Of a stretch of DNA of 64,000 bases, positions 43,876 to 51,842 are shown one piece after another. The first letter of the stretch is position 1. The number at the start of each line of letters is the position of its first letter. The position numbers were made by a program, and so were the translations under genes. Under the pieces are notes generated by a model that was given only the letters and a program-made list of their open reading frames with translations, searched no databases and was not told the DNA's origin. The DNA is taken from the NCBI GenBank assembly GCA_963829575.1, contig CAWHJF010000012.1, positions 62,001-126,000 on the forward strand, written 5' to 3'. Origin of the DNA: KACC-23026 sp963829575 (lineage in GTDB: Bacteria; Bacillota; Bacilli; Bacillales; Sporolactobacillaceae).

Positions 43876-45693
43876 ATGGAGGTGGCAGTGGTTATTAGCA
43901 AGGGGATTAAGTATGCCGTTCCTGCAGTAGGGGGTGGTTTATCTATGTTTGAGCTTTTCCATATTAAAGGGGTTTCAGACTTCCAAACCTTGTCGCTTTT
44001 AATCCTTCTAGTATGGATCTGTGAGCACTATTACATTGCGACAGATTTTTATAAGGCATCAATGGTATTGCCCATCCTGTTCTTTATTTTGTATGGGTGG
44101 GGTCTTCCGATTGCGATATTAATCTTCGGATTGGTCTCTCTACTGGATTGGGTCTTATTTGGCAAAAGAAGAGTAAACGGAAGATTTTATACCTTTAGTT
44201 TTGTCATTGCTTTAATCACAGCTGCTCATTTTACCGATTGGACGATGAGTCTCACTCATCGATTCGAAACACACCAATTCGATATCTGGTTTGAAAGTTT
44301 CAGCTTTACTTTCTGGTTCAGTTTTATAAAGTTCGCTTTAAATTTAGGGTTAGTCGTTAGCGAGAGAATGTCGGTCAAAAAAGTCATTGTGCCTCAAACA
44401 TTATGGTCATTGATCATTTTCGTTTGTTCCTTTTTATACAGCGCACTGACCTTAACCGTTGATCACCAGAACTTTACGTTTGGAATTATTCATCACTTGT
44501 TTTATTTCTTCTTTTTCATGCCGATTGTCACCACATCTTTAATTGCTTCATTTATTTCTCGAATAGAAAAAGAGCGAGCCCGCTTAACGAACGTTTTCGC
44601 CTTGACCTCTCTTGTTAATAGAGGGATAACGGCGCAAGACCCGATTCAAGAAGTGGTTGCTGAAATGAGAGACTTGATGAGCATTGATGCGAGTACTTTG
44701 TGGTTAAATGAGAATGGCAAGTGGGAGATTTTTCATAGGTATGGCCTTATTAAAACAAATTTGGATATAACGGAAGATTTCAAAACGTATTTTCTCGAGT
44801 TGAATGATGTGGTTAAGGCCAATCGAGAAGAGGCAGAATTTGATTTATTCCATAATAAAATTCAAACCTTTATATATGCGCCACTAAGAGTAGAAGGGGA
44901 TTTAATTGGTGTTTGGGCTGTTGGTAGTACCTTTAAAAATGCCTATGGAAAAGGTGACTTCCAGAGTTTTGTAACATTAGCGAACCATGTTGCAGCTGTA
45001 GCCAAAACACGCCGTTTGGTTCGCCAGCAGGAGTCTCATAAAATTGTAGAGGAACGAAACCGTATTGCTCGTGAAATTCATGATGGCATTGCCCAAACCA
45101 TTGCGGGTGCTGTAATGGATTTAGAGAGTATCGATAAGTCATTCTACACAGAACCTGAACGATCACATACCCTCGTAAAAAGTAGTGTGTCTCATTTACG
45201 AGCAAGTTTGAGTCAAGTTCGCGCTTCAATCTATGCGTTGAGGCCAAATCCGACAGAACAATTAGGCTTGGTTGAAGCCATTCGAAACTACACCCAAAAT
45301 TATGAAGAGGAAAATCCTGACTTACACATTCGATTTGTTGTAAAGGGGAAAGAACAATCATTAGGGGTTTTTATAGAAAAAGGGATATTAGATATTTTTA
45401 GGGAAGGGCTTCGCAATATAGAAAAACACGCTCAGGCGACGAAAATTACGATTTTTATTGGTTACTTTGAAAATGCATTTTGCTTGTTTTTAAAAGATAA
45501 TGGAAAAGGATTCTCATTAGGTACAACGCTCATGCGGGCGTGGACAAGCCGGAATTTTGGAATGTTAAATATGAATGAATTAGCCGAACAATTGGGCGCT
45601 GTGTTAAATATTCAGAGTCGAGAAGGTTGGGGAACGAAAATTTCATTGACTGTTCCTTATCAAACCGATCGGGAGGAGGAGAAACTTGGTTAA
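43876..45693 (+). CDS. membrane histidine kinase, NarL/DegS class, with GAF domain
   Basis: 605-aa sensor kinase. An N-terminal membrane domain of about seven helices (residues 15-225), a linker, a GAF domain (about 255-385), HisKA_3 with the phospho-acceptor His near residue 400 (EERNRIAREIHDGIAQ), then a HATPase with N box GLRNIEKHAQAT and G box DNGKGF. The signal is unknown. ATG 43876 has only a poor site; a GTG at 43888 follows GGAGGT by 4 nt, so the true start may be 4 codons later. It overlaps the regulator gene by 8 nt. Confidence 0.93.
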   Translation: MEVAVVISKGIKYAVPAVGGGLSMFELFHIKGVSDFQTLSLLILLVWICEHYYIATDFYKASMVLPILFFILYGWGLPIAILIFGLVSLLDWVLFGKRRVNGRFYTFSFVIALITAAHFTDWTMSLTHRFETHQFDIWFESFSFTFWFSFIKFALNLGLVVSERMSVKKVIVPQTLWSLIIFVCSFLYSALTLTVDHQNFTFGIIHHLFYFFFFMPIVTTSLIASFISRIEKERARLTNVFALTSLVNRGITAQDPIQEVVAEMRDLMSIDASTLWLNENGKWEIFHRYGLIKTNLDITEDFKTYFLELNDVVKANREEAEFDLFHNKIQTFIYAPLRVEGDLIGVWAVGSTFKNAYGKGDFQSFVTLANHVAAVAKTRRLVRQQESHKIVEERNRIAREIHDGIAQTIAGAVMDLESIDKSFYTEPERSHTLVKSSVSHLRASLSQVRASIYALRPNPTEQLGLVEAIRNYTQNYEEENPDLHIRFVVKGKEQSLGVFIEKGILDIFREGLRNIEKHAQATKITIFIGYFENAFCLFLKDNGKGFSLGTTLMRAWTSRNFGMLNMNELAEQLGAVLNIQSREGWGTKISLTVPYQTDREEEKLG

Positions 45694-46333
45694 AGTAATG
45701 ATCGTAGATGACCATGCGGTTCTAAGAGATGGGCTTAAGACTATTTTCTCATTTGACCAAACAATAACGGAAGTCGATGAAGCTTTTTCAGCAGAAGATC
45801 TTCTCAAAAAGTTAGAGGGGTCTGAGAAACAACCTGATCTGATTTTAATGGATATCAATTTACCTGGGATGAATGGGGTAGAGGCGATTCGCCAAGTTAA
45901 GAAGCTGAATAAGTCGATCAAAATTGTGGTCCTTACAATGTACAGCCATGAGGAATATCTTATGAAAGCTTTGTCTCAAGGGGCTGACGGGTATATTTTA
46001 AAAGATGCACCATCCGAGGAGTTATTAACGTCCATTAAAAAAGTGGTAAGAGGCGAACCAATCTTAACGCCAAGCATGACGCAAAAGTTGATTCATTTCC
46101 ATGTTAAGCAACAAGAAAAAGAGGATACCGGGTTAACGAACCGTGAGTTGGAAGTCCTAACTTGTTTAGTAGAAGGGGTTAGCAATAAAGAAATTGCTGA
46201 AAGATTGTTTATCAGTGACAAAACCGTCAAAATTCATGTGAGTAAAATTTTGAAAAAATTAAACGTTAAAAATCGTTCTCAAGCTGTCTTTTTGGCTGTG
46301 ACGAACCAACTGGTTCAATTTCCAGAGGAATAA
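45686..46333 (+). CDS. NarL/LuxR-type response regulator
   Basis: 215-aa partner of the preceding kinase. Receiver domain with the DD pair in VMIVDDHAV, the phospho-acceptor Asp near residue 55 (LILMDINLPGMNG) and Lys in YILKDAP; a LuxR-type HTH about 147-205 (LTNRELEVLTCLVEGVSNKEIAERLFISDKTVKIHVSK, read in parts). TTG 45686 with GGAGGAG upstream lies within the end of the kinase gene, so translation is coupled. Closest known types are LiaR/VraR/DegU-like regulators; the regulon is unknown. Confidence 0.94.
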   Translation: MVKVMIVDDHAVLRDGLKTIFSFDQTITEVDEAFSAEDLLKKLEGSEKQPDLILMDINLPGMNGVEAIRQVKKLNKSIKIVVLTMYSHEEYLMKALSQGADGYILKDAPSEELLTSIKKVVRGEPILTPSMTQKLIHFHVKQQEKEDTGLTNRELEVLTCLVEGVSNKEIAERLFISDKTVKIHVSKILKKLNVKNRSQAVFLAVTNQLVQFPEE

Positions 46334-46440
46334 GGCTCTTTAATGAATGGATATTAATTTTAGAAACAACCAGTTAAATGTTGCATTTGAAAAATAAGAT
46401 GACTTATAATGAAAATACATTTAAAAATTTAAGTCAATAA

Positions 46441-46668
46441 GGCGATGACAGAGCAATTTTTGCTGGACGATGGTGAGAGCGATTTGGGAATGGTGAGAGC
46501 CCAGAACATCAAGCAAAAGGCTGGCACTCTGGAGCTGTTTTTTAATAAAGAGGTGGGCTTAAACCGAAGATTTCGGGTTGGTTTAGGACCTCAACTAGGG
46601 TGGAACCGCGTGAGTGCAAGCTCTCGTCCCTAGGGAGTTTTATTCCCTATGGACGAGAGCTTTTTTAT
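46441..46668 (+). ncRNA. T-box riboswitch upstream of glyS
   Basis: T-box core AGGGTGGAACCGCG at 46597-46610, followed by a strong terminator (46620-46666, AGCTCTCGTCC/GGACGAGAGCT, then TTTTTT). Upstream segments from about 46441 supply Stem I. By position it should respond to uncharged tRNA-Gly; a GGC triplet is present in the Stem I region but I could not prove it is the specifier. Confidence 0.95.
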
Positions 46669-46754
46669 ATTGAAGAAGAGCGTCAAGACATTGGGAATTC
46701 ATAAAATGTTTTAAAACAAATCAAACAGATTGCATCGAAAAGGTGGTTAAACGA

Positions 46755-48137
46755 ATGGCTGTTGATATGGAAAAGATCGTAAATTTATCAAAACAAAGAG
46801 GATTCATTTTTCCTGGTTCAGAAATCTATGGTGGGTTAGCGAATACGTGGGATTATGGTCCTCTAGGTGCAGAACTAAAAAACAACATTAAAAAGGCCTG
46901 GTGGAAGAAATTCGTTCAAGAATCTCCGTATAATGTAGGGTTGGATTCCTCTATTTTAATGAATCCCAAAACATGGGAAGCGTCCGGCCATTTAACGAAT
47001 TTTAATGATCCAATGCTCGATTGTAAGCATTGTAAAGCTCGTCACAGAGCGGATAAATTAATTGAAGACCAAGTAGGGGAAGAGACCATTGGACGGCCAG
47101 TAGACGGCATGTCATTTGAAGAAATGGAAAAATTGATCAAAGAATACGATGTGAAATGCCCGGTTTGTGGAGAAGCGGATTTCACACCAATTCGTCAATT
47201 TAACTTGATGTTTAAGACCTATCAAGGGGTCACTCAATCAAGCGCAGATGAGATCTATCTTCGCCCAGAAACAGCTCAAGGGATCTTTGTTAATTTTAAA
47301 AATGTCCAACGAACGATGCGTAAAAAATTGCCATTCGGGATTGCCCAAATTGGAAAATCGTTCAGAAATGAGATCACACCTGGAAACTTCACGTTCCGAA
47401 CACGTGAGTTTGAGCAAATGGAGCTTGAATTTTTCTGTAAGCCTGAGGAAGAAGAAGAATGGTTCGCTTACTGGACAAAATTTTTAAACGAGTGGTTAGT
47501 ATCCTTAAATATGAAAGAAAGCAATCTGAGAGCACGTGAGCACGAAAAAGAAGAGCTTCCACACTACAGTAATGGAACAACTGACTTTGAATATAAGTTT
47601 CCATTTGGTTGGGGTGAGTTGTCGAGTACTTCATCGCGAACTGATTTCGATTTGAAACAACACAGTGAACTGTCCGGTGAAGATCTTCAATACATCGATC
47701 AAGAAACAAATGAACGTTATATTCCTTATGTTATTGAACCTTCTTTGGGGGCTGATCGGGTTACCTTGGCCTTCATGCTAGATGCTTATGAAGAAGAAGT
47801 TATTAATGAAAAAGACACGCGCACTGTGATGCGTCTTCACCCAGCGCTTGCGCCATATAAAGCTGCCGTTCTCCCATTATCTAAAAAGTTGGGCGATGGA
47901 GCTCGAGCCGTGTTTGCGCAGCTTGCAAAAGATTATATGGTGGATTACGATGAGTCCGGCTCAATTGGTAAACGTTATAGAAGACAGGATGAGGTTGGAA
48001 CACCTTTCTGTATTACGTATGATTTTGATTCAGAAGAGGATGGTCAGGTGACCGTACGTGATCGAGATACAATGGATCAAGTTCGACTTCCGATCTCCGA
48101 ACTAGAGACGTTCTTGAAAGAAAAGCTCGCTTACTAG
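46755..48137 (+). CDS. glyS: glycyl-tRNA synthetase (alpha2, single-chain type)
   Basis: 460-aa class II synthetase of the dimeric type, also called GlyQS. Motif 1 region GGLANTWDYGPLGAELKNNIKKAWW split across residues 24-50; the insertion carries CKHC and CPVCGE (possible zinc ligands); motif 2 FRNEITPGNFTFRTREFEQME; motif 3 EPSLGADRVTLAFMLDAY; C-terminal anticodon-binding domain. I chose ATG 46755 (MAVDMEKI) with AAGGTGG upstream rather than the GTG at 46743. T-box controlled. Confidence 0.98.
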   Translation: MAVDMEKIVNLSKQRGFIFPGSEIYGGLANTWDYGPLGAELKNNIKKAWWKKFVQESPYNVGLDSSILMNPKTWEASGHLTNFNDPMLDCKHCKARHRADKLIEDQVGEETIGRPVDGMSFEEMEKLIKEYDVKCPVCGEADFTPIRQFNLMFKTYQGVTQSSADEIYLRPETAQGIFVNFKNVQRTMRKKLPFGIAQIGKSFRNEITPGNFTFRTREFEQMELEFFCKPEEEEEWFAYWTKFLNEWLVSLNMKESNLRAREHEKEELPHYSNGTTDFEYKFPFGWGELSSTSSRTDFDLKQHSELSGEDLQYIDQETNERYIPYVIEPSLGADRVTLAFMLDAYEEEVINEKDTRTVMRLHPALAPYKAAVLPLSKKLGDGARAVFAQLAKDYMVDYDESGSIGKRYRRQDEVGTPFCITYDFDSEEDGQVTVRDRDTMDQVRLPISELETFLKEKLAY

Positions 48138-48171
48138 GATTTTTTGATATTAGAATGAGGTGGGGATTCAA

Positions 48172-48372
48172 TTGGCGCAAGAGAAATCGTTTCAGCTCCA
48201 TGATGTTGTGGAAATGAAAAAACCACACCCCTGTGGAACGAATGAGTGGAAAATCATTCGCATGGGAGCTGATGTCCGAATTAAGTGTGTCGGGTGTGAG
48301 CACAGTGTCATGATGCCTCGAAGTGAGTTTACAAAAAAGATAAAAAAAGTCCTAAGGCATGAGGGAGAGTAA
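48172..48372 (+). CDS. yyzM: DUF951 small zinc-ribbon-like protein (YyzM)
   Basis: 66-aa protein of the DUF951 family, conserved just upstream of ychF in Bacillales. Pattern HDVVEMKKPHPCGTNEW, then IRMGADVRIKCVGCEHSVMMPR: three cysteines that could bind a metal or RNA. Function unknown. I chose TTG 48172 because GAGGTGGGG is 6 nt upstream; the ATG at 48160 would overlap that site. A terminator follows. Confidence 0.9.
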   Translation: MAQEKSFQLHDVVEMKKPHPCGTNEWKIIRMGADVRIKCVGCEHSVMMPRSEFTKKIKKVLRHEGE

Positions 48373-48381
48373 AAGAGAGTA

Positions 48382-48417
48382 GCAAGGTGAGGGGGTGTTC
48401 CCTCACCTTGTATTTTT
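48382..48417 (+). terminator. intrinsic terminator after yyzM
   Basis: CAAGGTGAGGG/CCCTCACCTTG stem then TATTTTTG. Confidence 0.88.
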
Positions 48418-48549
48418 GCTCGAATCTCCCTATAATTGTGAGAGGATTTATTTATTGATTTTAAGACCGTAATCTCAAATTATTTATAGATTTGTAAGTT
48501 AGGTTTAATTAAGCATGACTTAACCTAGTTTCTAAGAGGAGTGGAAGGA

Positions 48550-49650
48550 ATGGCGTTAACGACTGGAATTGTTGGATTACCGAATGTGGGGAAATCCACT
48601 TTATTTAATGCAATTACTCAAGCAGGTGCAGAATCTGCAAACTATCCGTTTTGTACGATCGACCCCAATGTTGGACGGGTCAATGTTCCGGATTCTCGAT
48701 TAGATGCTCTAACCGAGATGTATCAACCTAAAGAAACGATTCCAACAACTTTTGAATTTACAGATATTGCCGGTTTAGTCAAGGGGGCAAGTCAAGGAGA
48801 AGGGCTTGGTAATCAATTTCTGGCCAATATCCGACAGTGTGATGCGATTTCCCATGTTGTAAGATGTTTTGAAGATAAGGATATTACACATGTCTCTGGA
48901 AAAGTGGATCCAATTGATGACATCACAACGATTAATTTGGAGCTCATTCTAGCGGATTTAGAATCCGTTAACAAACGTATTGGCCGTGTGGAAAAAATGG
49001 CTAAGCAAAAAGATAAGAACGCAATGATTGAATTTTCTGCGTTGGACAAGCTTAAAACTGGTTTTGAAAACGAAGAGCCCGCACGTGCCATTGATCTGAC
49101 TGATGATGAAAGTGCCGCTATTCAACATATGAGTTTGCTCACAATGAAATCTATTTTATATGTTGCGAATGTGTCTGAAGAAGATCTTGCATCTGGCGAA
49201 GATAATGAATTCGTCAAACAAGTTCGTGAGTTGGCCGAGAATGAAGGATCAGAAGTGGTCGTTATTTCCGCACGAATTGAATCTGAGATTGCAGAGCTTG
49301 ATGCAGAAGAAAAGGCGACATTTTTAGAAGAACTCGGTATTGAACGTTCTGGTTTGGACCAATTGGTTGAGAAAAGTTATAAATTACTTGGTTTAGAGAC
49401 CTATTTTACAGCAGGTGAAAAAGAAGTACGTGCTTGGACGTTTAAAAGAGGCACCAAAGCCCCTCAGGCAGCAGGGATTATTCATACCGACTTTGAACGT
49501 GGATTTATTCGCGCTGAAGTGGTTTCTTTTGCTGATTTAATGGCAGCGGGGTCGCTAAATAAAGCTAAAGAAAACGGCAAGCTTCGTTCAGAGGGTAAAG
49601 AGTATACGGTCAAAGACGGAGACATCATCCACTTCCGTTTTAATGTATAA
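48550..49650 (+). CDS. ychF: redox-regulated ATPase YchF (Obg family)
   Basis: 366-aa OLA1/YchF NTPase associated with ribosomes and stress response; prefers ATP over GTP. G1 GLPNVGKSTLFNAIT, G2 NYPFCTIDPNVG, G3 DIAGLVKGASQGEGLGNQFL, a coiled-coil insertion around VNKRIGRVEKMAKQKDK, and the C-terminal TGS domain (ending DGDIIHFRFNV). I chose ATG 48550 with GGAGTGGAAGGA upstream. In B. subtilis it also precedes rpsF-ssb-rpsR. Confidence 0.97.
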   Translation: MALTTGIVGLPNVGKSTLFNAITQAGAESANYPFCTIDPNVGRVNVPDSRLDALTEMYQPKETIPTTFEFTDIAGLVKGASQGEGLGNQFLANIRQCDAISHVVRCFEDKDITHVSGKVDPIDDITTINLELILADLESVNKRIGRVEKMAKQKDKNAMIEFSALDKLKTGFENEEPARAIDLTDDESAAIQHMSLLTMKSILYVANVSEEDLASGEDNEFVKQVRELAENEGSEVVVISARIESEIAELDAEEKATFLEELGIERSGLDQLVEKSYKLLGLETYFTAGEKEVRAWTFKRGTKAPQAAGIIHTDFERGFIRAEVVSFADLMAAGSLNKAKENGKLRSEGKEYTVKDGDIIHFRFNV

Positions 49651-49701
49651 AAAAAGTAGTTTTATTCAAATTTCAGACTAGTCATTTTGGCGGAAGTTTG
49701 T

Positions 49702-49728
49702 TATAATAGAAATACGAACAAGTGTTCT
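49702..49728 (+). promoter_or_regulatory. distal promoter -10 with a LexA-type SOS box
   Basis: TATAAT at 49702-49707 is followed by CGAACAAGTGTTCT at 49715-49728, which matches the B. subtilis LexA/DinR consensus CGAACRNRYGTTYC at 13 of 14 positions. A repressor here would block transcription toward rpsF-ssb-rpsR. Confidence 0.6.
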
Positions 49729-49783
49729 TTTCGATATAAAATATATCTTTTCTAAAAGACTTTTGCAATTATAACTGTAATAT

Positions 49784-49905
49784 CTGCGAAAATATACGAG
49801 GTTGGAAACACAACAACACATTTTGAGTGTTCCTCAGCGCTGCTTACTCAAGAAACGTAACCTTTAGGCCTGCGGGAAAATCAGTTCAGGCGAGTATATT
49901 TTCGC
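49784..49905. repeat. 122-bp segment bounded by a 12-bp inverted repeat, containing short shared repeat copy B
   Basis: Ends are GCGAAAATATAC (49784-49795) and GTATATTTTCGC (about 49893-49904). Inside, 49810-49853 matches the 33071-33115 segment in opposite orientation. It lies between the SOS-type promoter and the proximal rpsF promoter. Could be a miniature element or a large RNA stem. Confidence 0.6.
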
Positions 49906-49910
49906 CTAAA

Positions 49911-49951
49911 GATAGAATGCTTTTTGCATTCTATCAGGATTGTGTTATAAT
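49911..49951 (+). promoter_or_regulatory. proximal rpsF promoter with overlapping perfect inverted repeat
   Basis: TTGCAT at 49924-49929, 16-bp spacer, TATAAT at 49946-49951. A perfect inverted repeat (GATAGAATGC/GCATTCTATC, loop TTTTT, 49911-49935) covers the -35 box and could be a terminator for upstream transcription or an operator. Confidence 0.75.
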
Positions 49952-49964
49952 ATATCTCTGTGAG

Positions 49965-50023
49965 TGAGAATTACTTACTCCTTGCTCCTTCGGGGGCCGC
50001 TAGACCAAAGGGAGGTGACGAGC
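49965..50023 (+). promoter_or_regulatory. possible S6:S18-binding leader of rpsF
   Basis: The leader folds as a GAGTGAG...CTTACTC hairpin followed by a stem in which CTCC pairs with the GGGAG Shine-Dalgarno around GGGGCCGCTAG. Known rpsF leaders bind the S6:S18 complex through a bulged CCG next to such a stem, and CCG is present. Proposed on that resemblance. Confidence 0.5.
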
Positions 50024-50317
50024 GTGCGTAAATACGAAATCATGTACATTTTGCGCCCGGATCTTGAAGAGGATGCACAGCAAGCAACTAAAGAAAATCT
50101 TGCTAAGATTCTTACAGATAACGGTGCAGAAATTAACGAAGTACAAGAAATGGGCAAACGTCGATTAGCTTACGAAATCAATGATTACAACACTGGTGTC
50201 TACACTGTTCTTTATGTAACAGCAGGTACTGAAGCAATCAATGAATTCGATCGTTTGAGCAAGATTAACGATAGTGTCCTTCGTTTTATGACCATTAGAG
50301 ACGAGAGAGAACAGTAA
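50024..50317 (+). CDS. rpsF: 30S ribosomal protein S6
   Basis: 97-aa ribosomal protein bS6, which binds 16S rRNA together with S18. Sequence MRKYEIMYILRPDLEED at the N terminus, GKRRLAYEINDYNTGVYTVLYV in the middle, VLRFMTIRDEREQ at the end. GTG 50024 has AAAGGGAGGTGA upstream and gives the normal family length; the longer frame from 49964 is leader. First gene of the conserved rpsF-ssb-rpsR operon. Confidence 0.97.
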   Translation: MRKYEIMYILRPDLEEDAQQATKENLAKILTDNGAEINEVQEMGKRRLAYEINDYNTGVYTVLYVTAGTEAINEFDRLSKINDSVLRFMTIRDEREQ

Positions 50318-50347
50318 GACCTATTCATTTTTGAGGGAGAGGTTCTG

Positions 50348-50890
50348 ATGATTAATCGAGTAGTGTTGGTTGGCCGATTAACACGAGATCCTGAGTTGCG
50401 CTACACACCTAATGGTGTAGCGGTTGCGAACTTTACGATTGCCGTCAATCGTCCTTTTTCCAATCAACAAGGGGAACGAGATGCTGATTTCATTTCTATT
50501 GTTGTATGGAGAAGACAAGCTGAAAATGCAGCCAATTATGTGGCTAAGGGAAGCTTAGTCGGTATTGATGGGCGTCTTCAGACGCGTAGCTATGACAACA
50601 GCGAGGGTAAACGTGTGTATGTGACTGAAGTTGTGGCAGATAGTGTCCAATTTCTTGAACCTAAAAATCAAAGAGGCGGGGGACCGTCTTCTGGACCAAA
50701 CAACTATGAACAACAACCATCAGAATCTGGCCCTCAGCGGGATTATCAGCCTTCTGGCGGTGCTCAAGGCCAAAGGAAAGGTCAAGGTCAAGGTTCCTCA
50801 AATCCGTTTAATGACCCGTTTGGGAATGATGATCCATTCGCCAATGACGGGAAACCGATCGACATTTCGGACGATGATTTACCATTTTAA
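50348..50890 (+). CDS. ssb: single-stranded DNA-binding protein SSB (SsbA)
   Basis: 180-aa essential SSB. OB fold residues about 1-106 (MINRVVLVGRLTRDPELRYTPNG, FISIVVWRRQAENAANYV), then a Gly/Gln-rich flexible linker and the acidic tip DISDDDLPF, which recruits replication and repair partners. Located between rpsF and rpsR, which gives ribosomal-protein-linked expression; a LexA-like box upstream of the operon may add DNA-damage control. Confidence 0.98.
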   Translation: MINRVVLVGRLTRDPELRYTPNGVAVANFTIAVNRPFSNQQGERDADFISIVVWRRQAENAANYVAKGSLVGIDGRLQTRSYDNSEGKRVYVTEVVADSVQFLEPKNQRGGGPSSGPNNYEQQPSESGPQRDYQPSGGAQGQRKGQGQGSSNPFNDPFGNDDPFANDGKPIDISDDDLPF

Positions 50891-50906
50891 TTAAGGAGGG
50901 ATACGC

Positions 50907-51134
50907 ATGGTACGTCGTGGACGCGGTAAACGCCGTAAAGTCTGTTACTTTACGGTCAATAACATTACCTATATCGACTATAAACAAGTTGATTTACTCA
51001 AGCGTTTCATTTCTGAGCGTGGCAAAATTTTACCACGCCGTGTGACTGGAACAAGCGCGAAATATCAACGTCAATTGACTGTTGCAATCAAACGCTCACG
51101 TCAAATGGCTTTATTACCTTATACAACTGAGTAG
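50907..51134 (+). CDS. rpsR: 30S ribosomal protein S18
   Basis: 75-aa bS18 that sits beside S6 on the platform of the 30S subunit. Motifs RRGRGKRRKVCYFTVN, YIDYKQVDLLKRFISERGKILPRRVTGT split in order, and QRQLTVAIKRSRQMALLPYT. Note the N-terminal single Cys and no zinc-ribbon pattern. AAGGAGGG precedes ATG 50907; a terminator follows, ending the operon. Confidence 0.98.
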   Translation: MVRRGRGKRRKVCYFTVNNITYIDYKQVDLLKRFISERGKILPRRVTGTSAKYQRQLTVAIKRSRQMALLPYTTE

Positions 51135-51148
51135 GTTGAAAAGAAGTA

Positions 51149-51191
51149 TAAAAAGCACAAAAATCATTTAACGATTTTTGTGCTTTTTTTA
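51149..51191 (+). terminator. intrinsic terminator after rpsR
   Basis: AAAAGCACAAAAATC/GATTTTTGTGCTTTT stem, loop ATTTAAC, then TTTACT. Confidence 0.9.
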
Positions 51192-51247
51192 CTTTTAGCA
51201 TAAGAGGTGGACTCAAAGGGGTTAGGCCTCTACATTGTACAACCTAC

Positions 51248-51733
51248 CTAAACAGATTCGCTACGATCTAGTACATTAACTTGGTCGATTAAAAGACTAT
51301 ATAATTGGTCAAATTCGATCAGTTTGGCACTCCCATGGGGTGTTTTTAAGCTAAAGGTAAAGTAGGATTCATCAAGAGTACGATCTTCCTGTTTCATGCT
51401 CCTATTTTCCTCGATTAAATCAGGGGTACAAACTAATAGGTCATGCAACCTTTCTACTAGAAAGGCTAAATAACGCTCTTCTGAATTTAGTAATAAAATT
51501 CGCGACTCTTCGGACAGGTCAATCCTTGATCCAAGTTGAACAAGTGGGTAAGTATGGTCACGTGCCAAAATAAGTCCATTAATATAAGCCGGAGAAATGG
51601 GAAGATGACTTATTTTCACATCTGGAAGGATGATTTCATTGATCGTCTTTAAATCGAGTGCAAACAATGTCGATTCAATACTGAGTAGGATCACCTGCTC
51701 AGGAAGCTTTGGGGTGGTTTCATCCACAACCAT
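51248..51733 (-). CDS. orphan CheW-like domain protein
   Basis: 161-aa protein that consists of one CheW-like domain (residues about 13-150): ILLSIESTLFALDLKTINEIILP, then LPISPAYINGLILARDHTYPLVQLGSRI, which parallels the LPxxPxxxxGxxxxRGxxxPVxxL core of CheW. CheW proteins couple chemoreceptors to the CheA kinase, but no che gene is present in this window. The usual Arg-Gly of the core reads Ala-Arg-Asp here. ATG 51733 has AGGAGTGAG upstream. Whether it acts in chemotaxis or elsewhere is unknown. Confidence 0.75.
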   Translation of the reverse strand: MVVDETTPKLPEQVILLSIESTLFALDLKTINEIILPDVKISHLPISPAYINGLILARDHTYPLVQLGSRIDLSEESRILLLNSEERYLAFLVERLHDLLVCTPDLIEENRSMKQEDRTLDESYFTFSLKTPHGSAKLIEFDQLYSLLIDQVNVLDRSESV

Positions 51734-51842
51734 ACGCTCACTCCTAGCTTAGAATTTTAAAACACATTTATACCTTAAGTATCGGTTGAACGAATAGAAA
51801 CGTTAAGCTTTTTTGAAATTTATTGGGGTAATATAAAGCTGA

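Noticed and set aside
46445..46633. 62-codon plus-strand frame before glyS
   Set aside because: It is the T-box leader.
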